A stretch of 32,149 bases of DNA from an uncultured Lachnospiraceae bacterium (GTDB lineage Bacteria; Bacillota; Clostridia; Lachnospirales; Lachnospiraceae), in assembly GCA_947631695.1 (NCBI GenBank), contig CANRMH010000006.1, forward strand, positions 1-32,149. The letters run 5' to 3'. Positions within the stretch are counted from its first letter, which is position 1, and every line of letters starts with the position of its first letter. The notes beneath the pieces are model-generated. The model did no database searches and had not been told where the DNA came from. It saw only the letters and a program-made list of their open reading frames with translations. Shown piece by piece: positions 1 to 8,929 of the stretch. The position numbers and the translations under genes are program-made.

Positions 1-454
1 GATCGACCTGTGAATAGGAGACTCCGTATTCAGCCAGAGAACCTTCGGACGGGCGGATTCCGATCACCTCTTCCAATGTATCGTAGGGTTTGCCCGCCGG
101 AGCAAGCAATTCATCCCCGGGCCGCAGGTTGGCGCCAAGCGCGATGGCAAGGGCGTGCGTGCCGCAGGCGATCTGCGGCCGGACAAGCGCGCTTTGTGCG
201 TGGAAGATATCCGCGTACACGTTTTCCAGCGTATCGCGGCCGTGATCATCGTAGCCATAGCCGCTGGCATAGTGAAAACAGGATCCGTCCACCCTGTTCT
301 TCTGCATTGCGCGGATCACCTTTAACTGATTAAATTCCGCGTTCTCATCGATCGCCTGAAAACGTTCTTCCAGTCCGCTTTCTATTTTTTGTCCGAAATC
401 AAGAACTGCGCCGCTGATTCCGAGTTCTTTATACATTTTGGAAATTTCCGACAT
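1..454 (-). CDS. Methionine gamma-lyase family / aluminium-resistance-like PLP enzyme (N-terminal part, truncated by window edge)
   Basis: Hand translation of the minus strand from ATG at 452-454 is open to the window edge: MSEISKMYKELGISGAVLDFGQKIESGLEERFQAIDENAEFNQLKVIRAMQ...HYASGYGYDDHGRDTLENVYADIFHAQSALVRPQIACGTHALAIALGANLRPGDELLAPAGKPYDTLEEVIG. Position downstream of miaA fits this family in Clostridia. Confidence 0.85.
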   Translation of the reverse strand, partial: MSEISKMYKELGISGAVLDFGQKIESGLEERFQAIDENAEFNQLKVIRAMQKNRVDGSCFHYASGYGYDDHGRDTLENVYADIFHAQSALVRPQIACGTHALAIALGANLRPGDELLAPAGKPYDTLEEVIGIRPSEGSLAEYGVSYSQVD

Positions 455-457
455 GTT

Positions 458-1411
458 TTATTCCTTTCCTTTCTCTTCCATCCGTTTCACGAGGCAAAGC
501 ATAGATTCAACGATCGCCGCCTCGTCGTACGCATATTCCTGCTTTTCTGTCCAGATCACATCGCGTTCCCTCTTAAACCATGTGATCTGCCGTTTGGCGA
601 AATGACGCGTATGTTGTTTGATCGCGCAAACCGCCTCTTCCAGTGTGTACTCTCCGTCCAGATAAGCCAGAAGTTCCTTATAGCCAAGTCCCTGCATGGA
701 TACCAGACTGCGTCCGTATCCCATTTCCTTCAATCTCTTCACCTCGCCCAGCAGCCCTTTTTCCATCATCTCATCGACGCGGCTGTTGATCCTTGCATAG
801 AGGCGGTTTCTCTCATCGTTCAGGACGAAATAAAGAAAATTGTAGGGGGAAGTCCGCTCGTGTTCCCTCGCGTTGTGTTCGGAGATCTTACTCCCGGTCT
901 GACAGTAAAATTCAATGGCGCGTATGACTCTTTTACGGTTGTTCGCATGAATCTGCCGCGCCGCTTCGGGATCGATCTCCATCAGCTTTTGATGCAGGGC
1001 CGGGTTTCCGTTTTCACGAGCAAAGTGTTCCAGTTCTTTTCGCAGACCCGGATTTTCCCGTCCCAGGGAAAAATCAATATCGTAGAGAAGGGCCTGAATA
1101 TAAAAGCCGGTTCCGCCCGCGACGATCGGAATGTGTCCGCGCCGGTAGATTCCCTCAAGCGCTTCTTTTGCCATCTGCTGGAATTTTACCACATGAAATT
1201 CTTCGTTCGGAAGAAGGACGTCTATCAGATGATGGGGGACGCCTTCCATTTCCTCCGGAGATATTTTGGCGGAACCGATATCCATATACCGGTATACCTG
1301 CATGGAATCCGCTGAAATAATCTCTCCTCCGACCGCCTTTGCAAGACGGATGGACGCGCTTGTTTTTCCCACCGCGGTAGGACCGGTTAAAATGATCAGT
1401 GGCGGTTTCAT
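458..1411 (-). CDS. miaA: tRNA dimethylallyltransferase MiaA
   Basis: ORF 317 aa; P-loop LTGPTAVGKTSASIRLA, ISADSMQVYRYMDIGSAK, VAGGTGFYIQALL; follows mutSL. Confidence 0.97.
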   Translation of the reverse strand: MKPPLIILTGPTAVGKTSASIRLAKAVGGEIISADSMQVYRYMDIGSAKISPEEMEGVPHHLIDVLLPNEEFHVVKFQQMAKEALEGIYRRGHIPIVAGGTGFYIQALLYDIDFSLGRENPGLRKELEHFARENGNPALHQKLMEIDPEAARQIHANNRKRVIRAIEFYCQTGSKISEHNAREHERTSPYNFLYFVLNDERNRLYARINSRVDEMMEKGLLGEVKRLKEMGYGRSLVSMQGLGYKELLAYLDGEYTLEEAVCAIKQHTRHFAKRQITWFKRERDVIWTEKQEYAYDEAAIVESMLCLVKRMEEKGKE

Positions 1412-1432
1412 GCCTCTCCTTTCTTTGAGCGA

Positions 1433-3355
1433 TCAAACAATTCTTTTGAATTTTTTCTCAAGTTCACGCTTTGAAATAGATATAATGGTCGGTCTCCCAT
1501 GCGGGCAGTGATAGGGATTGTCCAGTTTCAGGAGTTCTCCGATCAGCGACCTCACCTCGTCGGCAGACAGCGTCATATTTCCTTTCACCGCCGCCTTGCA
1601 GGACATGGATGCGATCTTCTCGGCTACGAGCCGTGGATTTGTTTCGGTAACCAGTTCGTCGGAAAGACGGTCGAGCATTTCCAGCAGAAGGTCCTTCTGG
1701 GCAATGCCGAACAAATTATCCGGAACCGCGCGGACCGCGAAAGAGTCCTGTCCGAATTCCTCTATCTCGAAACCGATCCGGGAAAAATGTTCATGATAAG
1801 TTCTTAATAGTTCCGCGTCCCTCATGGGCAGGTCCAGGATGATCGGAGGACTGATATTCTGGGAGGTATATTCCCGTGTCCGCATTCCGGCGAGCGTCCG
1901 CTCGTAAAGCACTCTCTCGTGGGCCGCATGCTGATCTATAATGTAAAGCTGTTCCCCAAATTCCACCAGCCAGTAAGTCTTAAAGACCTGTCCGATCAGA
2001 TGATATTCCGGAACAGACTGCCTGGCCAGCAGCTTATCATCGAAAAGATTCAGCTGCCTGTTCTCGGATTTCGAGCCTGACGCCTCCGCATTTTTTCGGT
2101 AATTTACAGCTTCCCGTATCCGGTTTTCCTGTTCGTTTGGCCGGAAGATCTCATCTTTTCCTCTGACTTCCGCCGAAGAATTCTGCAAATGATAGGAACG
2201 TACCCTCTCCTGCATCTTTTTCATGAAATAATCCAGATCCCTCTTCGAGGGGACGGTTTTATCCTGTGTGCCGGACTTTTTGTCCTCTGCGGAGGGCAGA
2301 GGCTGTCCGGAATTTTCTTTCGGCTGTGATTTCGAAGGTTCCGGAAGTGACACTTCCGGAATGAGTTCTCCCCTGTGAAGAGTTCTTCCGATTGCTTCGC
2401 AGATCGTTTGATAGACCTCCTGCTGGTTCCGGAAGCGCAGTTCCATCTTCGAAGGATGCACGTTGACGTCCACGCCTTCCCCGTCCATTGCAATATACAG
2501 CACTGCGAAGGGATATTTGTGCTGCATGGAAAAATCTTTATAGGCGTCCTCAACCGCCCGGGAGACCAGATTGCTTTTTATGTATCTTCCGTTTACAAAA
2601 TAAGTCTGAAAATTGCGGTTTCCTCTGGAAATGACAGGCTCGCCGATATAACCGGATATCCGGATCCCGTTTTTTTCTTCGGAAATTTCCAGCAGATGGG
2701 CGGAAATCTCCCTTCCGTAAATGTGATAGATCACTTCGCCGACATTTCCGCTTCCGGAAGTGTGGAGCTTTATCTGCTGATTGTTGATAAACTGAAAGGA
2801 AATTTCCGGATGCGACAGGGCAAGCCTTGTGATCAGATCCCCTACATGGCTGGCCTCCGTCATGGCCGTCTTTAAAAACTTTCTTCTTGCAGGAGTGTTA
2901 TAAAACAGCTGGCGTACCAGAAAGGTCGTACCGTCAGGCGCGCCCGCTTCCTCCAGGGAAATCTCCTTTCCTCCCTCAATGCGGTACGCGGTTCCATAGG
3001 TGCATTCCTTTGTCTTTGTAAGGAGTTCTACCTGGGAAACCGCGGCGATGCTCGAAAGAGCCTCTCCGCGAAATCCGAGCGAGGAAAGGTTCGTCAGATC
3101 CTCGACCGTCCGGATCTTGCTGGTCGAATGCCGCAGAAAGGCGGCGCGCACTTCCTGAGGATCGATACCGCAGCCGTTGTCGCTGATCCGGATGAACGAG
3201 ATCCCTCCGTCCCTGATTTCTGCAGTGACGGCTGTGGCTCCCGCGTCAATGGAGTTTTCCGTCAGTTCTTTTACAATTGAGGCGGGTCGTTCTATCACTT
3301 CCCCCGCCGCGATCTTGTCAATGGTGATCTGATCCAGTACCTGTATCCTGCTCAT
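1433..3355 (-). CDS. mutL: DNA mismatch repair protein MutL (start adjusted to ATG at 3355)
   Basis: MSRIQVLDQITIDKIAAGEVIERPASIVKELTENSIDAGAT..., GFRGEALSSIAAVS; C-terminal QHAAHERVLYE and CPHGRPT. ATG at 3355 overlaps the mutS TGA stop (ATGA); the ORF track start at 3364 is a GTG. Confidence 0.96.
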   Translation of the reverse strand: MSRIQVLDQITIDKIAAGEVIERPASIVKELTENSIDAGATAVTAEIRDGGISFIRISDNGCGIDPQEVRAAFLRHSTSKIRTVEDLTNLSSLGFRGEALSSIAAVSQVELLTKTKECTYGTAYRIEGGKEISLEEAGAPDGTTFLVRQLFYNTPARRKFLKTAMTEASHVGDLITRLALSHPEISFQFINNQQIKLHTSGSGNVGEVIYHIYGREISAHLLEISEEKNGIRISGYIGEPVISRGNRNFQTYFVNGRYIKSNLVSRAVEDAYKDFSMQHKYPFAVLYIAMDGEGVDVNVHPSKMELRFRNQQEVYQTICEAIGRTLHRGELIPEVSLPEPSKSQPKENSGQPLPSAEDKKSGTQDKTVPSKRDLDYFMKKMQERVRSYHLQNSSAEVRGKDEIFRPNEQENRIREAVNYRKNAEASGSKSENRQLNLFDDKLLARQSVPEYHLIGQVFKTYWLVEFGEQLYIIDQHAAHERVLYERTLAGMRTREYTSQNISPPIILDLPMRDAELLRTYHEHFSRIGFEIEEFGQDSFAVRAVPDNLFGIAQKDLLLEMLDRLSDELVTETNPRLVAEKIASMSCKAAVKGNMTLSADEVRSLIGELLKLDNPYHCPHGRPTIISISKRELEKKFKRIV

Positions 3356-6009
3356 ACCTGCCACCTGTTCTTCAGCTTATTCTGCAGCTGATAAAGAGTA
3401 TTCAGAGCGTCGATGGGCGTCAGATGGCTGATGTCCAGTTCCTTCAGCTCGTTCAGCACATCGTCGTCTTTCACTGTATCAAACAGAGAGATCTGCGCCA
3501 AGTCTACCTCGTCGTATTTCTTTGCCTTTGCCCTGCCGGCGCTTCCCTGCGCCGCAATGTCCTTCACCCTGGTGGTGATATCGGCATGAAGCAGCTCCTC
3601 CACGATCTCTTTTGCGCGCTCCGTGACGGAATGGGGGACTCCGGCCAGTTTTGCCACCTGGATCCCGTAGCTCTTGTCGGCTCCTCCCTTTACGATCTTG
3701 CGCAGGAATACGATGTCATCCCCCTTTTCCTTCACAGCGATGCAGTAATTGTTTACATTGTCGATTTTGCCTTCCAGTTCCGTCAGTTCGTGATAATGCG
3801 TTGCAAACAGGGTTTTCGCTCCCAGCAGCTTAGTGCTGCTGATATGTTCCACAACCGCCCATGCAATGCTCAGGCCGTCAAACGTGCTGGTTCCCCGACC
3901 GATCTCGTCCAGTATCAGAAGGCTCTTGCTGGTTGCGTTTCTCAGAATATTTGCCACTTCTGTCATTTCCACCATGAATGTACTCTGTCCGGACGCCAGA
4001 TCGTCGGATGCGCCCACCCGGGTAAAGATGCGGTCTACAATCCCGATGTCTGCGCTGGAAGCGGGAACGAAGGAACCGATCTGGGCCAGGAGGACGATCA
4101 GGGCGGTCTGTCTCATGTAGGTGGACTTTCCGGCCATATTCGGACCGGTTATGATCGCCACCCGGTTCCTGCGGTCGTCTAAAACAGCGTCGTTGGCGAT
4201 GAACAGATGATTGGGGATCATCTGCTCTACCACGGGGTGCCGACCGTCCCGTATCTCGATCCTGCCTTTCTCGTTGATCTTCGGACGGACATAGTGATTG
4301 CGCTCCGCCACAAGGGCAAGGGATGCGAAGACGTCGATCTGTGCGATCACTTTTGCCGTTGTCTGGATGCGGAGAACTTCGGCCGCAATGGCGTCCCGGA
4401 TATCGCAGTACAGCTGATATTCCAGGGTGTGCAGGCGATCCTCGGCGCCAAGTATGGTATCTTCCAGTTCCTTCAGTCTCGGGATCACATATCGCTCCGC
4501 GTTGGTGAGCGTCTGCTTCCTGGTATAATAGTCCGGAACGAGATGCCGGAAGGAATTGGTCACTTCCAGACAATATCCGAAGACCTTATTGTATTTGATC
4601 CTGAGGTTTTTGATCCCTGTTTTTTCCCGCTCCTGCGCTTCCAGATCCGCAAGCCAGGATTTTCCCTGTGACTTTGCTTCCCTCAGGCGGTCCACTTCCG
4701 GATGATAGCCTTCCCGTATGATTCCGCCCTCCTTCATGGAAAGCGGGGGTTCGTCGCAGATGGACTGCGCGATCAGTGAGCAGAGATCTTCCAGGGGATC
4801 CAGGTCGCCGCACAGCTCTTCAAGCAGCGGACTGCGCATATCCCGCATCAGATTTTTAATGTGGGGAAGAATGGCCAGAGAACTCTGGAAAGCGTTGAGA
4901 TCCCTGGGATTTGCGGATTGATATGTAATTTTGCTGATCAGACGTTCCAGGTCGTAAACGGAAGACAGATACTCGCGGATCTCTTCCCTTGAGATCGCGT
5001 TTTCACAGAACTCGGCAACGGCGTCCAGCCTTCGCTCAATGGAGGAGCGGTCGATCAAAGGCTGCTCGATATATTTCCGGAGAGTCCGGGCTCCCATCGC
5101 CGTCCGGGTCTTGTCAAGCACCCACAGAAGAGACCCCCTCTTCTGCTTTTCACGCAGGGTCTCCGTCAGCTCGAGATTCCGTCTGGTCGAACTGTCCAGA
5201 GGCATATATTTCCCTGTGGTATATACAGTCAGCTTCGCCAGTTGGGAGAGAGAGGTTTTCTGAGTCTCCTCCAGATATTTCAATAACGCTCCCGCCCCGA
5301 TCGTGCCGTAGGCGTAATCCGACATGCCGAGGCTCTCCAGCGAATTTACTCCGAAATGCTCTTTTAACGTCCGCTCGCAGAGGCTCTCGTCAAAATACCA
5401 GGATTCCAGCGTATAGACGGTTATCCCGAGCCTTTCTTTCAGATCTTCGGGATCAATGCCGCTCATGTAGAAGGCCTCGTTGCAGACCAGCTCTGACGGC
5501 ATGAATTTGTAGATCTCATCAAACAGTTTTTCAGAACTGTCCATCTCCGTTACAAAATAGTCTCCCGTAGTCACATCCGCAACGGAAAGCCCGTAACGGT
5601 CGGCGATGTACGCTACGCACATAATGTAATTGTTCCTGGTTTCATCCAGCAGCTGCATGCTGGTATTGGTACCCGGAGTGACGATCCGAACGACTTCCCG
5701 CTTCACAATGCCTTTGGCGGAGGCGGGATCCTCCATCTGCTCGCAGATCGCAACTTTATATCCTTTTGAAACCAGCTTGTTCAGATAGGACTCTACCGCG
5801 TGGTAAGGAACTCCGCACATGGGCGCGCGTTCCTCCAGCCCGCAGCTTTTGCTGGTCAGCGTAATCTCAAGAGCCTTTGAGGCCTCGAGGGCATCGTCAA
5901 AAAACATCTCATAGAAATCGCCCAGTCTATAGAACAGAATGCAGTCCTGGTATTCCCTTTTCGTCGCCACATACTGCTGCATCATCGGGGATAATTCTTC
6001 TACTTTCAT
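3352..6009 (-). CDS. mutS: DNA mismatch repair ATPase MutS
   Basis: 885 aa; SPMMQQYVATKREYQDCILFYRLGDFYEMFFDDA N-terminus; Walker A GPNMAGKSTYMRQ; LLILDEIGRGTSTFDGLSIAWAVVEH; FATHYHELTELE. Confidence 0.98.
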   Translation of the reverse strand: MKVEELSPMMQQYVATKREYQDCILFYRLGDFYEMFFDDALEASKALEITLTSKSCGLEERAPMCGVPYHAVESYLNKLVSKGYKVAICEQMEDPASAKGIVKREVVRIVTPGTNTSMQLLDETRNNYIMCVAYIADRYGLSVADVTTGDYFVTEMDSSEKLFDEIYKFMPSELVCNEAFYMSGIDPEDLKERLGITVYTLESWYFDESLCERTLKEHFGVNSLESLGMSDYAYGTIGAGALLKYLEETQKTSLSQLAKLTVYTTGKYMPLDSSTRRNLELTETLREKQKRGSLLWVLDKTRTAMGARTLRKYIEQPLIDRSSIERRLDAVAEFCENAISREEIREYLSSVYDLERLISKITYQSANPRDLNAFQSSLAILPHIKNLMRDMRSPLLEELCGDLDPLEDLCSLIAQSICDEPPLSMKEGGIIREGYHPEVDRLREAKSQGKSWLADLEAQEREKTGIKNLRIKYNKVFGYCLEVTNSFRHLVPDYYTRKQTLTNAERYVIPRLKELEDTILGAEDRLHTLEYQLYCDIRDAIAAEVLRIQTTAKVIAQIDVFASLALVAERNHYVRPKINEKGRIEIRDGRHPVVEQMIPNHLFIANDAVLDDRRNRVAIITGPNMAGKSTYMRQTALIVLLAQIGSFVPASSADIGIVDRIFTRVGASDDLASGQSTFMVEMTEVANILRNATSKSLLILDEIGRGTSTFDGLSIAWAVVEHISSTKLLGAKTLFATHYHELTELEGKIDNVNNYCIAVKEKGDDIVFLRKIVKGGADKSYGIQVAKLAGVPHSVTERAKEIVEELLHADITTRVKDIAAQGSAGRAKAKKYDEVDLAQISLFDTVKDDDVLNELKELDISHLTPIDALNTLYQLQNKLKNRWQV

Positions 6010-6067
6010 TTTTCTTTCGGTTCCTTTTCTGTAAACTGTGCGCGCACGGGCGCGCTTTGTACATTAA

Positions 6068-6095
6068 AGTATACCATTCTTTGCCGTTTTGTAAA
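6068..6095 (-). promoter_or_regulatory. Putative sigma-A promoter for mutS-mutL-miaA
   Basis: Minus strand TTTACA-N16-TATACT upstream of mutS. Confidence 0.6.
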
Positions 6096-6119
6096 AGAGA
6101 AATTCTGCTGTTTGTCGTG

Positions 6120-6539
6120 TCAAAGTACGTGGTAATACGGCTTCGCCTCACCGAAAATCCAATATCCCAGGTAACCGCTCAAAAGGATCCCCGCCGCGCT
6201 CAAACCAGAAAAAATCAGAACAAAAGGAAGACAGATCTGGCCGAACAGCTGAAAAGGCATATTGCTGTAATCCCATACGCTCAGACGCAGCCATTTATTT
6301 ACAATGATCCCTGTTATAAATTCCATGGCCGTTACAAATATCGTGCATCGGATCAGTTGTTTCCACAGAGGATCTTTCCAGTCAAGCGACGAACCCTGAA
6401 TGTAGAAAAACAAAAAGCAAAGACCTCCGAGAATAAACATGGACCAGTGGGAAAATCCGCGGAATATAATTTCAAAAGAATAGTACAGGCAGCCCCCGAC
6501 CGCCCACAAAAAAAGATATTCGCTCATTTTTTTCATCAT
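6120..6539 (-). CDS. Small integral membrane protein, putative ABC-transporter type IV / CmpB family (PF06541-like)
   Basis: 139 aa, about four hydrophobic segments; GGCLYYSFEIIFRGFSHWSMFILGG, FITGIIVNKWLRLSVWDYSNMPFQLFGQICLPF typical of the CmpB-like family. Confidence 0.8.
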   Translation of the reverse strand: MMKKMSEYLFLWAVGGCLYYSFEIIFRGFSHWSMFILGGLCFLFFYIQGSSLDWKDPLWKQLIRCTIFVTAMEFITGIIVNKWLRLSVWDYSNMPFQLFGQICLPFVLIFSGLSAAGILLSGYLGYWIFGEAKPYYHVL

Positions 6540-6542
6540 AAG

Positions 6543-6590
6543 AAAACGCCCCCGCTATGTGTTCTTGTCACATAGTTTGAGCGTTTTTTT
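6543..6590 (-). terminator. Stem-loop terminator downstream of miaB
   Basis: CTATGTG-7 nt-CACATAG inner stem (6555-6561/6569-6575) and AAAACGC/GCGTTTT outer stem (6543-6549/6581-6587) around an internal loop; minus-strand 3' side ends GCGTTTTCTT. Confidence 0.75.
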
Positions 6591-6609
6591 CAGAAATATA
6601 GATGGTATT

Positions 6610-8238
6610 TTAAACCATCGACCCAAGATAGTAAAATCCCTGGCACTGGTCGAGCCTTACGTCCGCCAGCCGGCCGATCAAAGAGGCGTCCCCCGGGAAA
6701 TGAACCAGAAGGTTGTTGCTCAATCTTCCGGTCACCAGCGAGGGATCCTGTTCGTTTACAGACTCGACAAGAGCGGTCTGTACGCTTCCCTCATGGATGG
6801 AACATTGTTTCGCGGCGATCTCCTGCACCCTTTTAAGAAGTCTGTCGAAGCGGTCTTTCGCGACGGCGTCCGGAATCTGATCTTCCATGACGGCGGCCGG
6901 GGTTCCGGTTCTCTTTGAGTAGAGAAAGGTAAATGCGCTGTCATAACGCACCTGCTCCACAACGTCGAGCGTCTCGAGAAAATCTTCTTCCGTTTCTCCG
7001 GGAAAGCCGACAATGATATCCGTTGTCAGAGAAATATCCGGGACGGCCCTGCGGATCTTGCGGACGAGGGCAAGGTACTGCTCTTTCGTGTAATGACGGT
7101 TCATTTTTTTTAGGATCCGGCTGCTCCCCGACTGAACGGGCAAATGCAGATGATGGCAGATCTTTTTGGAGGTTCGCATGACTTCGATCAGCTCGTCGGA
7201 CAGATCGCGCGGGTGAGAGGTCATGAAGCGGATACGCTTAAGCCCTTCGATCTTTTCGATTTCAGTTAAGAGTTCGGCAAAGGTAACCGGGGGATTCAGA
7301 GTTTTCCCGTAGGAATTTACATTCTGCCCAAGGAGCATCACCTCGATCACCCCGTCGGATACCAGACGCCGGATCTCCTCCAGGATCGCTTCCGGTTTCC
7401 GGCTCCTCTCCCTTCCTCTTACGTAGGGTACGATACAGTAACTGCAGAAATTGTTGCATCCGAACATGATGTTGACGCCGGATTTAAAGGCAAATTTTCG
7501 TTCGGCCGGAAGATCCTCCACAATCTTGTCCGTATCCTTCCATATATCCACAACCATATGTTCCGATTCAAAACAGGAGGTCAAAAGTTCCGCAAATTTG
7601 TAGATATTATGTGTTCCAAAGACAAGGTCAACAAACCGGTAACTTTTTTTGATCTTTTCCACAACATCCTTTTCCTGCATCATACAGCCGCAAAGCGCGA
7701 TGATCATATCCGGATTTTTCTTCTTCAGATGATTCAGCTTTCCAAGTCTTCCGTAGATCCTTGTATTCGCATTTTCACGGACTGTGCAGGTGTTGTAGAT
7801 CACGAAATCGGCCTTTTCTTCCTCCGGCGTCTCCACGTAGCCGATCTCTTTCAGAATCCCGGCCAGTTTTTCCGAATCCCTTGCGTTCATCTGACATCCA
7901 AAGGTTTTTGTATGGCAGTACAGGGGGCGTCCCAGCTCCGAAGATCTCCGGGCCGTATAGCGACGGGCCTTCTCTATGTAAAACTGCTGACGCTGCGGTT
8001 CTTCCTCCGGAATCGCCGCAAACCGGTTGACGGAGGCGTCATAGAAATATCCGATATTTTCCAGCGCATCGGTGATCGCTTTTTCTTCCGCTCCCAGGTC
8101 GTCACAGAGAAGTTCAAGGGAACGGTACTGGTCCCTGAGTTTTGTATTGACTGTGCTGAGGAGGAGAACAGGATCTTTTGGCAGTCCGATCTGCATTTCA
8201 TTCACATCCTTATTGTATATTTCCGGGTTTGCCGCCAT
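6610..8238 (-). CDS. miaB: tRNA-2-methylthio-N6-dimethylallyladenosine synthase MiaB
   Basis: 542 aa; KTFGCQMNARDSEKLAGIL, FGCNNFCSYCIVPYVRGRERSR radical-SAM cluster, C-terminal TRAM-like region; SD GGAG upstream of 8238; overlaps the end of the upstream DUF896 gene. Confidence 0.97.
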   Translation of the reverse strand: MAANPEIYNKDVNEMQIGLPKDPVLLLSTVNTKLRDQYRSLELLCDDLGAEEKAITDALENIGYFYDASVNRFAAIPEEEPQRQQFYIEKARRYTARRSSELGRPLYCHTKTFGCQMNARDSEKLAGILKEIGYVETPEEEKADFVIYNTCTVRENANTRIYGRLGKLNHLKKKNPDMIIALCGCMMQEKDVVEKIKKSYRFVDLVFGTHNIYKFAELLTSCFESEHMVVDIWKDTDKIVEDLPAERKFAFKSGVNIMFGCNNFCSYCIVPYVRGRERSRKPEAILEEIRRLVSDGVIEVMLLGQNVNSYGKTLNPPVTFAELLTEIEKIEGLKRIRFMTSHPRDLSDELIEVMRTSKKICHHLHLPVQSGSSRILKKMNRHYTKEQYLALVRKIRRAVPDISLTTDIIVGFPGETEEDFLETLDVVEQVRYDSAFTFLYSKRTGTPAAVMEDQIPDAVAKDRFDRLLKRVQEIAAKQCSIHEGSVQTALVESVNEQDPSLVTGRLSNNLLVHFPGDASLIGRLADVRLDQCQGFYYLGSMV

Positions 8239-8437
8239 ATTTTTCTCCGAGATCCGTAATGCTTCCGTCCCTCTCCCGGATGGAGATCCGGTTCAGCTGT
8301 CCCCTCAGATTATCCCGGATCGCGGCGATGTATTCCCGGCGGAGAAGCTGCTGTTCCTGCAGTTCCTTTTCCGTCAGCCCCTCCGCTTTTGATTTGTGGT
8401 ACAGTTCGTTAATTCTTTCTATCTTTTTCTCGTCCAT
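8210..8437 (-). CDS. DUF896 / YnzC family protein
   Basis: 75 aa; MDEKKIERINELYHKSKAEGLTEKELQEQQLLRREYIAAIRDNLRGQLNRISI is the characteristic DUF896 helical hairpin. Confidence 0.93.
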   Translation of the reverse strand: MDEKKIERINELYHKSKAEGLTEKELQEQQLLRREYIAAIRDNLRGQLNRISIRERDGSITDLGEKYGGKPGNIQ

Positions 8438-8467
8438 TTTTTCTGATCCTTTTCCAGAATAACTATT

Positions 8468-8496
8468 ATGTTACACCATCCGGGCGATCCAGGCAA
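8468..8496 (-). promoter_or_regulatory. Putative promoter for DUF896-miaB
   Basis: Minus strand TTGCCT-N17-TAACAT upstream of 8437. Confidence 0.45.
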
Positions 8497-8519
8497 CCTG
8501 TTTTTTGCGCGGCGCGTGG

Positions 8520-8888
8520 TCAGCTGGTGTAATTTTCAAGAAAACCGTACAGGGTTTCCAGATCTTCGATATATTTTCCGTTTTGAATTTCTTTCTGCAG
8601 GGCGGAAGGAAGATCTTCCATCTGAATATCCGTATATTCATAAGCCGTCTTTTTATCGCTGAGATAGACGGCTACGTATCCGTTTAGATCCATCAGATAA
8701 AAACAGCCTTCTTTGAGGGCGTTTCCCTCTGTGGAGACGGCCGGCCCCGCATCCTGTTCCGTTCCCGTCACAAGTTCCTCCGCCGCGCGTTCCTTCGCTT
8801 TTTCATAACTGATCTGATACGCCCCGGAAACCGCGATCAGCATGACAGCGGCGGCCGCAAAAAAACCAATACCATATTTTTTCCGCAT
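8520..8888 (-). CDS. Small secreted/membrane-anchored protein with BofC C-terminal-like domain
   Basis: 122 aa; N-terminal signal/TM FFAAAAVMLIAVSGAY; C-terminus GCFYLMDLNGYVAVYLSDKKTAYEYTDIQMEDLPSALQKEIQNGKYIEDLETLYGFLENYTS resembles BofC_C. Real ORF with SD AAGGAG. Confidence 0.7.
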   Translation of the reverse strand: MRKKYGIGFFAAAAVMLIAVSGAYQISYEKAKERAAEELVTGTEQDAGPAVSTEGNALKEGCFYLMDLNGYVAVYLSDKKTAYEYTDIQMEDLPSALQKEIQNGKYIEDLETLYGFLENYTS

Positions 8889-8929
8889 AAGGACAACTCC
8901 TTTTTTATACAGTATCGGTCTGTTTGCTG

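Noticed and set aside
389-1315. Long plus-strand ORF (308 aa) opposite miaA
   Set aside because: Antisense to a clearly conserved gene, no family-like sequence or RBS; a by-product of codon bias.
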